This document shows, in pieces, positions 18,086 through 28,162 of a DNA stretch of 64,000 nt (the stretch's first letter is position 1; each line of letters opens with the position of its first letter). Source of the DNA: Dysgonomonas sp. HGC4 (GTDB lineage: Bacteria > Bacteroidota > Bacteroidia > Bacteroidales > Dysgonomonadaceae); the NCBI RefSeq assembly GCF_001261715.1, contig NZ_CVRU01000158.1, forward strand, positions 1-64,000, given 5' to 3'. A program made the translations under genes and the position numbers. The notes under the pieces are model-generated. The model saw nothing but the letters and a program-made list of their open reading frames with translations, made no database searches and was not told the origin of the DNA.

Positions 18086-18607
18086 ATGGCTTTAATAAAA
18101 GAAGTTAGAGGTTTTACACCTCAAATAGGAAAAAATGCTTTTTTAGCGGACAATGCAACAATAATAGGAGATGTAATCATGGGTGATGATTGCAGCGTTT
18201 GGTTTAATGCTGTACTTCGTGGTGATGTTAATTCAATACGTATAGGCAACCGTGTGAATATTCAAGATGGTACTGTTTTACATACACTTTATCAAAAATC
18301 GACCGTTGAGATAGGCGACGATGTTTCGGTAGGTCACAATGTAGTAATACATGGGGCTAAAATCGAAAGCGGAGCTTTAATCGGCATGGGAGCAATAGTA
18401 CTCGATCATGCAGTAGTAGGAGAAGGCTCTATTGTTGCTGCCGGATCGGTAGTACTCAGTGGAACAATTATAGAACCCGGAAGCATATACGCCGGAGTAC
18501 CTGCCAAATTCGTAAAGAAAGTGGATGCTGAACAGGCTAAAGAAATGAATCAAAAGATAGCAAAGAACTATTTAATGTATTCAGGTTGGTTCAAAGATGA
18601 AGAATAA
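18086..18607 (+). CDS. gamma-carbonic-anhydrase-like hexapeptide-repeat protein
   Basis: A left-handed beta-helix protein of 173 residues in the YrdA/PaaY branch of the gamma-carbonic anhydrase family. Hexapeptide repeats run from about residue 15 to 135. The three metal-binding histidines are present at His66 (GTVLHTL), His84 (VGHNV) and His89 (VIHGA), each from a different repeat, so a metal site shared between subunits is likely. A C-terminal helix (VDAEQAKEMNQKIAKNYLMYSGWF) packs along the helix as in the family. Hydratase activity is not proven for many homologues. The stop codon TAA is the first three bases of a palindromic intergenic repeat. Confidence 0.93.
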   Translation: MALIKEVRGFTPQIGKNAFLADNATIIGDVIMGDDCSVWFNAVLRGDVNSIRIGNRVNIQDGTVLHTLYQKSTVEIGDDVSVGHNVVIHGAKIESGALIGMGAIVLDHAVVGEGSIVAAGSVVLSGTIIEPGSIYAGVPAKFVKKVDAEQAKEMNQKIAKNYLMYSGWFKDEE

Positions 18608-18621
18608 GGTTGCTAATCTTA
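18605..18621. repeat. intergenic palindrome on a stop codon
   Basis: TAAGGTT-GCT-AATCTTA, 7-bp arms with one G-T pair. The first TAA is the stop of the gamma-carbonic-anhydrase-like gene. A T-rich stretch follows. Confidence 0.65.
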
Positions 18622-18686
18622 TTGTTAACTTTTACTTTCTTAAATAAAAGATAAACAATAATAAATCATCCCTAAAACATAAATAC

Positions 18687-18724
18687 AAAACGAGGCTTTT
18701 TTATTAAATTGGCTTCGTTTTTAT
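18687..18724 (+). terminator. hairpin terminator before the EEP gene
   Basis: AAAACGAGGC (18687-18696) pairs with GCTTCGTTTT (18712-18721, one G-T pair) across a T-rich loop and runs into TTTATTTT. Confidence 0.65.
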
Positions 18725-18752
18725 TTTAAACAAAACACTAAACTGATAAATA

Positions 18753-19613
18753 ATGAAAACTAAACTTTTACTACTACTTTGCCTAGTGAGCTGTTCGTTT
18801 TTTGCGAATGCTCAGAAAATAACTGTTGCAACATACAACATTCGTAACGACAATGCGGATGATGTAAAAAACGGTAATGGCTGGCAGCAACGTTTACCCG
18901 TAGTATGTAACCTGATTAAGTATCATAATTTTGATATTTTTGGGACACAGGAAGGATTATATAATCAATTAGAAAATATAAAAGAACAATTACCCGAACT
19001 CAACTATATTGGAGTTGGGCGCGACGATGCTAAACAAGCTGGAGAATACTCTGCCATATTTTATAAAAAGGATAAGTTTAAATTGCTCGATTCGGGTAAT
19101 TTCTGGTTAGCAAACAACTCTTCTAAACCCAATCTGGGATGGGATGCCGTTTGCATCCGTATCTGCACATGGGGTAAATTTAAAGAAAAAGCATCCGGAA
19201 AAGAATTCTATTTCTTCAATTTACATGCCGATCATGTTGGTGTAAAAGCACGTAAAGAAGGGGCAAAACTGGTTCTTGAAAAAATTAAAAAGATAGCAGG
19301 AAAACAATCAGCTATATTGACCGGCGACTTCAATGTTGATCAGCATAACGAAAGTTATTTATTTTTAGATACATCCGGTCTGTTAAGAGACTCTTACGAC
19401 TTATCACCTATTAAGTATGCCAATAACGGGACATTCAATGCATTCAATTTGACGCGTGTTACAGATGAACGTATAGATCATATTTTTCTAACTAAGAAGT
19501 TCAGAGTTTCACGTTATGGCATCTTAACCGATATTTATTGGGATAAGAATGGAGTTCCACGCATACCTTCCGACCACTATCCGGTAGTTGCCGAAGTTGA
19601 ATTTACGAAATAA
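18753..19613 (+). CDS. exported endonuclease/exonuclease/phosphatase-family hydrolase
   Basis: A 286-residue metal-dependent phosphoesterase of the EEP (DNase I-like) fold. A signal peptide (MKTKLLLLLCLVSCSFFANAQ) exports it. Catalytic motifs are in order: VATYNIRNDN (Asn, metal), DIFGTQEG (Glu, metal), the FNLHADH loop, LTGDFNVDQ (Asp/Asn), DERIDHIFL and the C-terminal PSDHYPVVAEVEF (Asp-His pair). All are intact. The substrate could be nucleic acid, a sugar phosphate or a phospholipid; the sequence does not decide. It starts 28 bases after a terminator and ends directly on an intergenic palindrome before pbpC. Confidence 0.9.
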   Translation: MKTKLLLLLCLVSCSFFANAQKITVATYNIRNDNADDVKNGNGWQQRLPVVCNLIKYHNFDIFGTQEGLYNQLENIKEQLPELNYIGVGRDDAKQAGEYSAIFYKKDKFKLLDSGNFWLANNSSKPNLGWDAVCIRICTWGKFKEKASGKEFYFFNLHADHVGVKARKEGAKLVLEKIKKIAGKQSAILTGDFNVDQHNESYLFLDTSGLLRDSYDLSPIKYANNGTFNAFNLTRVTDERIDHIFLTKKFRVSRYGILTDIYWDKNGVPRIPSDHYPVVAEVEFTK

Positions 19614-19629
19614 AGGTCTCAGACCTCTA
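19611..19629. repeat. intergenic palindrome on a stop codon
   Basis: AGGTCT-C-AGACCT (19614-19626) directly follows the TAA stop (19611-19613) of the EEP-family gene. The tail CTATTTACTTTTGACAAG then matches the tail seen at other copies. Confidence 0.7.
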
Positions 19630-19718
19630 TTTACTTTTGACAAGCATAACAAACATAAATGCTATAGCTCCAAAAACATATTATCAAATACTTTAATTTA
19701 CTCAAAGTTATAGCCCTA

Positions 19719-22088
19719 ATGAAAAAATTTATCAAAGAGTGGAAAAACAGATATAAGAATGCCAAACTTAAATACAAAATAGCGATTCCTTTGTGCAGTA
19801 TTTTAGTTATCTGGTATATGTTCTGTCTACCTTCGCCACTTTTTGATGTTCCATATAGTACGGTGGTCTCCGATAGAGAAAACGAATTATTGGGGGCACG
19901 TATTGCTAACGATCAGCAATGGCGTTTTCCTTCCGTTGATTCTGTTCCCGAAAAATACAGAGTATGTGTTACTCAGTTCGAAGATCAGTATTTCAGTTAT
20001 CACTGGGGTATAAATCCTATCTCGCTCTTTAGAGCTATTAAACAGAATATCTCTCAGAAACGAATTGTAAGTGGGGCTAGTACCATTACCATGCAAACCA
20101 TCCGTTTATCGAGAAAAGAAAAGCGGACTTTCGGAGAGAAGTTTATTGAAATGATTTTAGCTACACGGCTCGAATTCTCTTATTCGAAAGATGAAATTAT
20201 AAATCTATATGCTTCGCATGCACCAATGGGCGGTAATGTTGTAGGAATAGAAGCCGCATCATGGCGATATTTCGGGCATCAATCATCTACTCTATCTTGG
20301 GCAGAAGCTGCAACGCTCGCTGTACTTCCTAATTCTCCTGCCATTATGCACTTTGGGCGTAACAGAGAGAAACTTTTAAACAAACGAAACAACCTACTCA
20401 AGCGTCTGCAAGAAAAAGGAATTATCGATGAGATAGATTACGAGCTTTCGATAGCCGAGCCCCTACCCTTCGAGCCCTATGCATTACCTCAAGTTGCACC
20501 TCACCTTGTAACCAAGATATACATGGAACAGGGCGGAAAACATATACATTCGACTATTGATAAACGCCGACAATTACTGGTCGAGAATATATTATCGAGA
20601 TGGAATGCCGAATTTGCACAGAATGAAATAAAGAACATCGCCGCCGTAGTTATCGATATAGAAAAGAATGAGGTTGTTGCTTATTGCGGAAATGTCAATT
20701 TCGACAAAAGCGTATCAGCCAATCAGGTAGATGTTATTCAAGCACCTCGAAGTACGGGAAGCATACTGAAACCTTTCCTTTATTGTGCCATGCTCCAAGA
20801 TGGACAATTACTGCCCAATCAGTTACTGGCAGATATACCGATCAATATAAACGGTTTCAGTCCTAAAAATTTCAGTCTCAATTACGATGGTGCAGCTCCT
20901 GCTTCCGAAGCATTGGCACGATCTCTCAATATTCCCTTTGTGGTTTCACTTCGAAAATATGGAATACCTAAATTCTACTCCCTTTTGAAAGAAGCAGGTA
21001 TGACAACTTTGTCACGTTCGCCCGATACTTACGGGCTTTCGCTTATTCTTGGAGGAGCTGAAGGTAAATTGTGGGACATCACGTCGATGTACGCACATAT
21101 GGCACAATCTTTGAACGATTACAACAACGAACAACGTTACTGGAAACACAAACCGATCTCGTATATCTACAACGAGGATAATAACGAACCCATTGAGCGT
21201 ATTACGAGACCTTTATTTGAAGCTGGTGCTATCTGGCTAACCTTTGATGCTCTGACGAATGTAAATCGTCCTGAAGAGATCGATTGGAGGTCTATCCCAT
21301 CCATACAAAAGATTGCATGGAAAACAGGCACAAGCTTTGGTTTCCGCGACGGTTGGGCAGTGGGTGTTAGCCCCAAATATGCAGTGGGCGTATGGGTTGG
21401 AAATTCAGACGGAGAAGGTCGCCCCGGATTGACGGGTGCTAGAACTGCGGGAATGGTAATGTTCGACATCTTCAATTCGCTACCCTCCTCTAAATGGTTT
21501 ACAGCTCCTACGAGCGATCTTGTACGAGCTGAAACTTGTAGAGAAAGCGGAATGTTGACGGGTATAAATTGCCCTGAAACATCTATTGATACAACATGGA
21601 TTACAAAAAAAGGTATGGAGACTAATGCCTGCGATTTTCATATAAGGATAAATGTATCCGAAGATTTCAAATACAGAGTGTATGAAAACTGCGCAGGAAG
21701 CAGAGGTATAATACAAACTTCGTGGTTTGTTTTACCGCCTTCATGGGAATGGTTTTACAAAGAACAACATCCGTCTTATAAAATGTTACCTCCATTCTCG
21801 CCCGAATGTATGAACGAAGATCAAACCAAAACAATGGAATTCATATATCCGTTTGCAAATGGGGTTGTAAGCATTCCGAAGCAATTGGACGGATCGCCCG
21901 GAAAGGTAATCTTTGATTTAGCTCACCGCAATCCACAGACAAAAGTCTACTGGCATTTAGATGACACTTATGTAGGAGAAACTCAAAACTTTCACAAGAA
22001 AGAGTTAGCTCCTGCTGCGGGTAAACACCGATTGACTGTGGTGGATGAAACGGGCAACTCATTAGTTCTTAACTTTACTGTAAAGTAA
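19719..22088 (+). CDS. pbpC: penicillin-binding protein 1C, bifunctional peptidoglycan synthase
   Basis: A 789-residue class A penicillin-binding protein. One N-terminal transmembrane helix (IAIPLCSILVIWYMFCLPSP) leads to a GT51 glycosyltransferase domain with the catalytic Glu in QFEDQYFSYHWGINP, then GASTITMQTIRL and the APMGGNVVGIEAAS segment. The transpeptidase domain has the Ser-x-x-Lys box in RSTGSILKPFLY, the SLN motif in ARSLNIPFV and the KTGTS box in AWKTGTSFGFRDGW. A C-terminal BiPBP_C beta domain (about residues 690-789) marks the PbpC type. All catalytic residues are present. The alpha-2-macroglobulin gene often found beside pbpC is not next to it here. Confidence 0.95.
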   Translation: MKKFIKEWKNRYKNAKLKYKIAIPLCSILVIWYMFCLPSPLFDVPYSTVVSDRENELLGARIANDQQWRFPSVDSVPEKYRVCVTQFEDQYFSYHWGINPISLFRAIKQNISQKRIVSGASTITMQTIRLSRKEKRTFGEKFIEMILATRLEFSYSKDEIINLYASHAPMGGNVVGIEAASWRYFGHQSSTLSWAEAATLAVLPNSPAIMHFGRNREKLLNKRNNLLKRLQEKGIIDEIDYELSIAEPLPFEPYALPQVAPHLVTKIYMEQGGKHIHSTIDKRRQLLVENILSRWNAEFAQNEIKNIAAVVIDIEKNEVVAYCGNVNFDKSVSANQVDVIQAPRSTGSILKPFLYCAMLQDGQLLPNQLLADIPININGFSPKNFSLNYDGAAPASEALARSLNIPFVVSLRKYGIPKFYSLLKEAGMTTLSRSPDTYGLSLILGGAEGKLWDITSMYAHMAQSLNDYNNEQRYWKHKPISYIYNEDNNEPIERITRPLFEAGAIWLTFDALTNVNRPEEIDWRSIPSIQKIAWKTGTSFGFRDGWAVGVSPKYAVGVWVGNSDGEGRPGLTGARTAGMVMFDIFNSLPSSKWFTAPTSDLVRAETCRESGMLTGINCPETSIDTTWITKKGMETNACDFHIRINVSEDFKYRVYENCAGSRGIIQTSWFVLPPSWEWFYKEQHPSYKMLPPFSPECMNEDQTKTMEFIYPFANGVVSIPKQLDGSPGKVIFDLAHRNPQTKVYWHLDDTYVGETQNFHKKELAPAAGKHRLTVVDETGNSLVLNFTVK

Positions 22089-22309
22089 TTGGATAAACAC
22101 CTTTTGTTACCTTTTGGAGTGAACGAATAAGTAGAATAAAGTGTTAATAACATACGGGTTTATACAGATTAAAAATGCATGGGTGTATTACGTATACTCC
22201 ATAAGCAACAGAAAACCCTATAAATGGACGTATTTAATATGTCTATACAAGGAAAACAAGTTGTAAGAAAAATCGATAATCAGTACAAACTCTATAAACT
22301 AAATAAAAT

Positions 22310-23239
22310 ATGGCATTTATTGATTATTATAGCGTACTTGGGCTAAAGAAGGATGCCTCTGCCGACGATATCAAAAAGGCATATCGAAAATTAGCCAGAA
22401 AATATCATCCGGATTTGAATCCGGATGACAAGGAGTCACATCAAAAATTTCAGCAGATTAACGAAGCGAATGAGGTTTTGAGTGATCCCGAAAAAAGAAA
22501 AAAATACGATACATACGGCGAACATTGGCAACATGGCGAAGAATACGAAAAAGCCCGTCAACAACAATCTCAAAGTGGAGGTTTTGGAGGAGGCTTCGGC
22601 GGATTTGGAGGCGATGCCAGTTATAGCTACTCTAGTGACGACAGCGAATTTTCAGACTTCTTTGAATCCTTATTCGGAAACAGAGGAGGTAGAGGTTCGC
22701 GTTCCGGCAGATCGCATGGTTTCAAAGGGCAAGACTATACTGCTGAATTACATCTCAGCTTAAAAGATGCATCGGAAACACATAAGCAAACTCTTGCCGT
22801 TAATGGTAAAAATATACGTATAACCGTTCCCGCGGGTATTGCCGACGGACAAGTTATCAAACTACCCAAACAAGGAGGACCGGGAGTAAACGGAGGTCCT
22901 GACGGTGATCTGTATATCACATTTGTAATTGCAGAAGACCCTATATTCAAAAGATTAGGAGACGACCTATATGTAAATGAGTCGTTAGACTTATACACCG
23001 CAGTACTGGGTGGTGAGACTATGATAGATACTCTCTCGGGAAAAGTAAAATTGAAAGTAAAACCCGAAACTCAAAACGGAACTAAAGTTCGGTTAAAAGG
23101 CAAGGGATTTCCTGTATATAAAAAAGACGGACAGTTTGGTGACCTATACATCACCTACTCCGTGAAGGTACCAACAGGTTTGAATGATGAGCAAAAAGAC
23201 CTCTTCAGAAAACTTGCAAGTTATCAATCCAAAGTCTAA
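22310..23239 (+). CDS. cbpA: J-domain co-chaperone CbpA
   Basis: DnaJ-like cochaperone that stimulates DnaK ATPase activity. J domain at residues 1-70 with HPD at 33-35 ([12 protein letters not shown]). A Gly/Phe-rich linker follows (about 90-130, [12 protein letters not shown]), then the two beta-barrel client-binding domains (from about 140) and a C-terminal dimerisation region. There is no CxxCxGxG zinc finger, which places it in the CbpA (type B) group. The 309 residues are typical. cbpM follows 95 bases downstream. The start at 22310 follows AAATAAAAT; no obvious Shine-Dalgarno site. Confidence 0.94.
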   Translation: MAFIDYYSVLGLKKDASADDIKKAYRKLARKYHPDLNPDDKESHQKFQQINEANEVLSDPEKRKKYDTYGEHWQHGEEYEKARQQQSQSGGFGGGFGGFGGDASYSYSSDDSEFSDFFESLFGNRGGRGSRSGRSHGFKGQDYTAELHLSLKDASETHKQTLAVNGKNIRITVPAGIADGQVIKLPKQGGPGVNGGPDGDLYITFVIAEDPIFKRLGDDLYVNESLDLYTAVLGGETMIDTLSGKVKLKVKPETQNGTKVRLKGKGFPVYKKDGQFGDLYITYSVKVPTGLNDEQKDLFRKLASYQSKV

Positions 23240-23334
23240 TATCTATTTATTACTTTGGTAAGTATAAGTACAATAAGCTGATATTATTGAATAATATTGT
23301 ATTTAATATTTACTGTTACTTAAAGAATATCGTT

Positions 23335-23649
23335 ATGAAAACAGGACTAATTATAATAGAAGAATACTGTAACAGTTCGCAAGTAGAACCATCTTTCATC
23401 GATCTGTTAGAGAACGAAGGATTGATAGAAATAGAGATAGTTGAAGGGGAACATTATATAAGAGAATCTCAATTGCAAGATCTCGAGCGTTTTGCTAATT
23501 GGTATTACGATCTTTCTATTAACATAGAGGGTATTGATGTAATACAAAATTTATTGCAGAAAGTGCAGAGCCTGGAACAAGAGCTATACTCGTTACGAAA
23601 ACTAAAATCGCTCCATCATAAGGACTTGTGGGAAGAGATAGACGAATAA
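23335..23649 (+). CDS. cbpM: chaperone modulator CbpM
   Basis: A 104-residue MerR-like helix-turn-helix protein that binds the CbpA J domain and inhibits it. The start is placed at 23335 (MKTGLIIIEEYCNSSQVEPS) because the 16 codons upstream read like AT-rich spacer. The N-terminal half matches the CbpM pattern EEYCNSSQVEPSFIDLLENEGLIEI. A C-terminal coiled coil follows (residues about 60-90, IQNLLQKVQSLEQELYSLRK). Its position right behind cbpA supports the assignment. A strong terminator two bases after the stop closes the operon. Confidence 0.88.
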   Translation: MKTGLIIIEEYCNSSQVEPSFIDLLENEGLIEIEIVEGEHYIRESQLQDLERFANWYYDLSINIEGIDVIQNLLQKVQSLEQELYSLRKLKSLHHKDLWEEIDE

Positions 23650-23650
23650 G

Positions 23651-23684
23651 AAAAGAGACATCAGTATTGATGTCTCTTTTTATT
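23651..23684 (+). terminator. rho-independent terminator of cbpA-cbpM
   Basis: AAAAGAGACATCA (23651-23663) and TGATGTCTCTTTT (23668-23680) form a perfect 13-bp stem with a 4-base loop, followed by a T-rich run. Confidence 0.9.
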
Positions 23685-23823
23685 TTAGAGAGAAGTATTT
23701 ATTGAAAGGCAACCATTAACTATATTTTATTTTATTTACTAATGACTATTTAGTACATTTATACCTTATTGTTGTAAGACAGTTTATTACGAAATACTAT
23801 AATAACCAATCTTTTTAGATGCT

Positions 23824-25605
23824 ATGAAAAAAAACTTGATTTTGGCAAGAAACTTAATCTGCCTAATAATACTTTGCGGAATATCTGCAAGTTGTGAACA
23901 GAAAAGACCCATAAAAACGTGTGACACTTTTGCTGAAATGGCTGATCCGACAGCAGATACTCTGTCGAACTGGAGCCAGACACCTCCGGGACTGAATGCT
24001 TCTTTTGTCAGCATAGATAATAAATACCCTAGATCGGTAATGCCCGAAATTACAAATAGTCAATCATATACGGTAACCGGATGGAAAGGTGAAAAACTTT
24101 CGGGACAACTATTGCTTTGGAGTGCTGAAGATATTCAACAAGTAGAATGCGAATTCAGCGATTTTACTTCTCCCAACGGAAAACTATCTTCTGATATAGC
24201 TCAAGCCAGATTTGTTCGTTATGTTATGACCGACATATTCGAACCGGGTTGCGGCTATCGTAAACCCGAGGATTTTCCTTCGTCACTAGCTGCCGATATG
24301 CTCGATAATTTGGAGTGCTTTAACATCGAAGCTAAAACGGTACGCCCAGTATGGCTTAGTATAAACATTCCTCAATCGGCAACAGCAGGAACTTATAATG
24401 GTAAGCTTAAAGTTTATGCAAGAGATCAAAAGACTCAGGAATTTGAGATAAGCATAGAGGTTCAAGACCGCACTTTGCCTTCTCCTTCCCAATGGACTTA
24501 TCACCTTGATTTGTGGCAACATCCTTCGGCTGTGGCTCGTGTTCAGAACCTAGAAATGTGGAGCGACAAACACTTTGAAGCTCTTAAACCTCAGATGAAA
24601 ATGCTTGCCGATGCAGGACAGAAGGTAATTACTGCAAACATCAACAAAGAACCTTGGAACAACCAATGCTTCGACCCATATGCAGATATGATTATATGGA
24701 CTAAAAACACAGATGGAACATGGTCTTATGACTATACCATATTCGACAAGTGGGTACAACTAATGATGGATTTAGGAATCAATAAAATGATCAATTGTTA
24801 CTCTATGATTCCTTGGAATAACGAGATACATTATACTGATGCTGCCTCTAAAGAGATTATAAACGTGAAGGCTGATCCGGGAACAAAAATATTCGCTGAT
24901 ATGTGGACTCCGTTTTTAACCGATTTCACCAAACATCTGAAAGAAAAGGGCTGGTTAGAGATAACTAATATTGCTATGGACGAGCGTTCGCCCGAAGCTA
25001 TGAAAGCAACAGTAGACCTTCTACAAAAAGTAGCACCCGAGTTAGGAATATCATTAGCTGATAATCATAAAAGCTATAAAAAATACCCATTCATAAAAGA
25101 TATGTGTGTAGCTGCCGGTGCAAAAGTAGATTCGGCTGACATAGCTATGCGTCGCGAAAAAGGTTTGATAACCACGTATTACGTTTGCTGTTCTGACAAA
25201 TTCCCCAATATGTTTACATTCTCCAACTCAGCAGAGTCTGTTTATGCCAGTTGGTATGCTATTGCTGCCGATTTCGATGGCTTCTTGCGTTGGGCATACA
25301 ACTCATGGGTAGAGAACCCATTAACCGACTCTCGATTCAAAACATGGCCAGCCGGTGATACATATATTGTATATCCTGAGGCACGCAGCTCTATACGCTT
25401 CGAACGTTTGATAGAAGGTATCCAAGATTTTGAAAAGATTCGCATTCTAAGAGAAGACTTGAAGAAAGCCAACACTCCCGAATCTTTAAGCAAGTTAGAA
25501 AAACTGAATGCCGAAGTTGCTAAATTCAATACAATTGAACCAACAGAGCCTATTAATGATATGTTGAAAAAAGCGAAGATGACGATTAACGAAATCTCTA
25601 AGTAA
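23824..25605 (+). CDS. DUF4091 lipoprotein, glycoside-hydrolase-like
   Basis: A 593-residue surface or periplasmic lipoprotein. A signal peptide ends in the lipobox ISASC at about residue 24. A beta-sandwich domain at about 60-220 (DUF6067-like position, TVTGWKGEKLSGQLLLWSAED) precedes a TIM-barrel-like region with DLWQHPSAVARVQN, CFDPYADMIIWTKN, NCYSMIPWNNEIHY and AMDERSPEAMKA, where Asp-Glu is a candidate acid/base pair. The C-terminal part GFLRWAYNSWVENPLTDSRF...YPEARSSIRFERLIEGIQDFEKI is the typical DUF4091 signature. Homologues are thought to act on glycans, but the substrate is not known. It is monocistronic, with a very strong terminator and no SusC/SusD genes nearby. Confidence 0.85.
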   Translation: MKKNLILARNLICLIILCGISASCEQKRPIKTCDTFAEMADPTADTLSNWSQTPPGLNASFVSIDNKYPRSVMPEITNSQSYTVTGWKGEKLSGQLLLWSAEDIQQVECEFSDFTSPNGKLSSDIAQARFVRYVMTDIFEPGCGYRKPEDFPSSLAADMLDNLECFNIEAKTVRPVWLSINIPQSATAGTYNGKLKVYARDQKTQEFEISIEVQDRTLPSPSQWTYHLDLWQHPSAVARVQNLEMWSDKHFEALKPQMKMLADAGQKVITANINKEPWNNQCFDPYADMIIWTKNTDGTWSYDYTIFDKWVQLMMDLGINKMINCYSMIPWNNEIHYTDAASKEIINVKADPGTKIFADMWTPFLTDFTKHLKEKGWLEITNIAMDERSPEAMKATVDLLQKVAPELGISLADNHKSYKKYPFIKDMCVAAGAKVDSADIAMRREKGLITTYYVCCSDKFPNMFTFSNSAESVYASWYAIAADFDGFLRWAYNSWVENPLTDSRFKTWPAGDTYIVYPEARSSIRFERLIEGIQDFEKIRILREDLKKANTPESLSKLEKLNAEVAKFNTIEPTEPINDMLKKAKMTINEISK

Positions 25606-25621
25606 AGAGAACGAGAAATAG

Positions 25622-25662
25622 AAAAGAGGCGATGTTTGAAATCAAACATCGCCTCTTTTTAT
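25622..25662 (+). terminator. rho-independent terminator of the DUF4091 gene
   Basis: A perfect 18-bp stem (25622-25639 with 25642-25659) with a minimal loop, followed by T-rich sequence. It may also serve the convergent gene on the other strand. Confidence 0.92.
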
Positions 25663-25678
25663 TTTAGAACAAATTTGT

Positions 25679-26047
25679 TTAAGCTTTTTCTGCAAAATAC
25701 TGCTTGATCTTATCTTCTAAGAATAGAATAGCAATTATGGCACTGAATATAATCAAAGTACCAACACTATATTCTTTGGAAATTACAAAACTAGCAATCC
25801 ATGAAGCAACTACTGCTACAATTAAAAGGATTCGGCCGATTGCTTTACCTTTCAATAATAACAATCCTGATATCAAGATTAGCGGACCTGCCACAAAATT
25901 TTCAATTATCACCTGAGTAATCAAATTAGGATTTTCAGTAAGAAAAGCTTGCAATCCTATAAGCCCCAATATTCCCGCAACTATTCTTATAATACCTAAT
26001 ACTATCAATACAATACTTACAACCCTTAAAGGTTTTGGTATATCCAT
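25679..26047 (-). CDS. small integral membrane protein, unknown function
   Basis: A 122-residue protein with four predicted membrane helices (about residues 9-31, 48-65, 70-90 and 94-110) and a short basic C-terminus. Not recognised beyond that. It starts 28 bases after the stop of pgpH on the same strand, so it is probably cotranscribed with pgpH and could be linked to it, but this is inference from position only. Confidence 0.7.
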   Translation of the reverse strand: MDIPKPLRVVSIVLIVLGIIRIVAGILGLIGLQAFLTENPNLITQVIIENFVAGPLILISGLLLLKGKAIGRILLIVAVVASWIASFVISKEYSVGTLIIFSAIIAILFLEDKIKQYFAEKA

Positions 26048-26075
26048 TTTTTCAGAAAATTTAGTGTGTTTAATT

Positions 26076-28151
26076 TTATATCGAAGCTTTTTCTTCTGCC
26101 TCTTCTATGTTCTTTTCTGCCTCCTTCGATAATTCTGGATAGGCAATACGAGAATGGTATATAGTCATCAACTTCTCTTTGAATATATTCTTTGCAATCT
26201 CAATATCTCTAAAGGTAATAGGTGCATTCCTCAGTAATCCGTCATGCATTTGAGTATCAATTAGCTTATTTACCAATTGAGATATAGATTCTTCCGTATA
26301 TTCTTTTAAGCTTCTCGATGCAGCTTCTACTGTATCTGCCATCATAAGAATCGCTGTTTCTTTTGTAAACGGATTTGGACCCGGATACGAAAAGTCAGCC
26401 TCATCTACAACCTCATCTGCATGCTCATTTTTATAAGAATTGTAGAAATATTTCACTTTTCCCGTTCCATGATGAGTAGCTATAAAGTCGATAATCTGTT
26501 GAGGTAGATTGTATTTTCGAGCAATCTTAATTCCTTCGGGTACATGGTTTATAATTATGCGTGCACTTTCTTTATATGAAAGGCCTACATGAGGATTCAT
26601 TCCCGGAATCTGATTTTCGGTAAAATAAGCAGGGTTAGTCATCTTTCCAATATCATGGTATAATGCTCCGGTACGAACCAGCGGTGCATTTGCTCCAATA
26701 CGTGTAGCTACCGCTGCCGCCAAATTAGAGACCTGCATCGAGTGTTGGAATGTACCCGGTGCAACCTCCGACAGTTGCTGTAATAAAGGTTTGTTGATAT
26801 TCGATAATTCGATCATACTCACTCCCGATATAAAACCGAACACCTTTTCGCACATATACACCAATAGATATGCAAACATTACGAACATAAAGTTGATCGC
26901 AAAATAAAGGAACATCAAAGGGTCAATCTGTTTGATATCGCCTTTCAGAGCCAATGTTACACCAATATAAAGAGATGTATAGGTAAGTAAGATAAAGAAT
27001 GACGATTTTATAAGTTGAGATCTTTCCGACAAATCTTTCAAACTAAAGATACACATAAAGCCTACGGGTATCTGTAACAGAAGAAACTCCTGAGGAAACG
27101 GCACCATCAGCGAGCAGATTATAGCGGTTATAAGATGCGTAAGCATGGCTGTACGAGAATCGATAAACGTACGTACCATAACCGTTGCCATAGCATAAGG
27201 GATTATATAGACATTGAATCCCAACTTTACAAACAGTCCTGTAAGTACACACAGTACAACAATCATCATCAGCATGAAGACGACATTGCGACGGTCATAA
27301 TATTCTCTCGGACGGAAAAATATCAAGTAAGTCATAAATGCCATAATAAGGGCAGTTATCAAAATAATATCCCCTACTATCATCCAATTTTTACGCGTAC
27401 CCGACCCTTCCTTTTGTTCGGTTATTTTCTGTAAAGAGTTGAGTATATGTACTGTTTTTGCAGTTACAATTTCTCCTCTATCGATAATTTTTTGTCCTGC
27501 TAAAACATTCCCCTCCGCAAAAGGAACCCTCATCAATAACTCATCTTTTGCTTTCTTCGACAGTTCGCTATCTAAGATTATATTATCGTACAAGTAATTA
27601 TTCAAGTTGAGAGACTGAATAACATACAATTGCAAATTTTCGGGCAGATCATTTATCAACTTCTCATAAGCAAGCTTCGAAGTATAGAATGAATTGATAT
27701 TCCGGATAGAAGCCACATTATCCCCATTAATTAGGTAAAGCTGTTTCAAGGAGCTTTCCTCTATCTTATCATAATCAGTAGCAGCAATTAATCCTGCCTG
27801 ATAAATTTCGTGCATTTTTCGCTGTACATACTGAATATATCCTTTAGGAATTTCAGCTGCCTGAGCATCATTCGTGAAGAGAGTTATTGCCCGTTCCGAT
27901 CTGAATTTATCCAAGCTATAATAAGGGATATATTCCTTTAAAATACTATCCCTTTCCTGCTCTAACTGCGCTTCTGGCTTATAGATAGGAAAGTCCATAG
28001 GGGCTGTCACAAGTCCATACCGCCAAGGCTTACCTTCGCTTTCATTGTAACTTACAGTAGTCTCACGCGGAGCAAAGTAAGCTATCAGAATAATCGCAAA
28101 TATAAAAAAGGTAGGGGTTGGTATTTTTATTTTCTTATTTAAATATCCCAT
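26076..28151 (-). CDS. pgpH: 7TM-HD phosphohydrolase, PgpH-type c-di-AMP phosphodiesterase
   Basis: A 691-residue membrane enzyme. An N-terminal transmembrane helix (about 12-27) is followed by a large extracytoplasmic 7TMR-HDED domain (about 40-260), seven membrane helices (about 265-445) and a cytoplasmic HD domain. The HD signature is LYHDIGKMTNPAYF with His499-Asp500, preceded by the SMQVSNLAAAVATRIGAN segment and followed by HHGTGKVKYFY and MMADTVEAASR, which complete the metal site. Members of this family degrade cyclic di-AMP to pApA, and the domain order fits. The diadenylate cyclase gene is not in this window. Start MGYLNKKIKIP at 28151 has no clear upstream ribosome site. Confidence 0.9.
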   Translation of the reverse strand: MGYLNKKIKIPTPTFFIFAIILIAYFAPRETTVSYNESEGKPWRYGLVTAPMDFPIYKPEAQLEQERDSILKEYIPYYSLDKFRSERAITLFTNDAQAAEIPKGYIQYVQRKMHEIYQAGLIAATDYDKIEESSLKQLYLINGDNVASIRNINSFYTSKLAYEKLINDLPENLQLYVIQSLNLNNYLYDNIILDSELSKKAKDELLMRVPFAEGNVLAGQKIIDRGEIVTAKTVHILNSLQKITEQKEGSGTRKNWMIVGDIILITALIMAFMTYLIFFRPREYYDRRNVVFMLMMIVVLCVLTGLFVKLGFNVYIIPYAMATVMVRTFIDSRTAMLTHLITAIICSLMVPFPQEFLLLQIPVGFMCIFSLKDLSERSQLIKSSFFILLTYTSLYIGVTLALKGDIKQIDPLMFLYFAINFMFVMFAYLLVYMCEKVFGFISGVSMIELSNINKPLLQQLSEVAPGTFQHSMQVSNLAAAVATRIGANAPLVRTGALYHDIGKMTNPAYFTENQIPGMNPHVGLSYKESARIIINHVPEGIKIARKYNLPQQIIDFIATHHGTGKVKYFYNSYKNEHADEVVDEADFSYPGPNPFTKETAILMMADTVEAASRSLKEYTEESISQLVNKLIDTQMHDGLLRNAPITFRDIEIAKNIFKEKLMTIYHSRIAYPELSKEAEKNIEEAEEKASI

Positions 28152-28162
28152 AGTTATATAAT

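Noticed and set aside
22225-22330. Small open frame (35-40 codons) ending inside cbpA
   Set aside because: It reads through the cbpA start in another frame, is AT-driven, and has no recognisable signal; cbpA's own frame is clearly the coding one.
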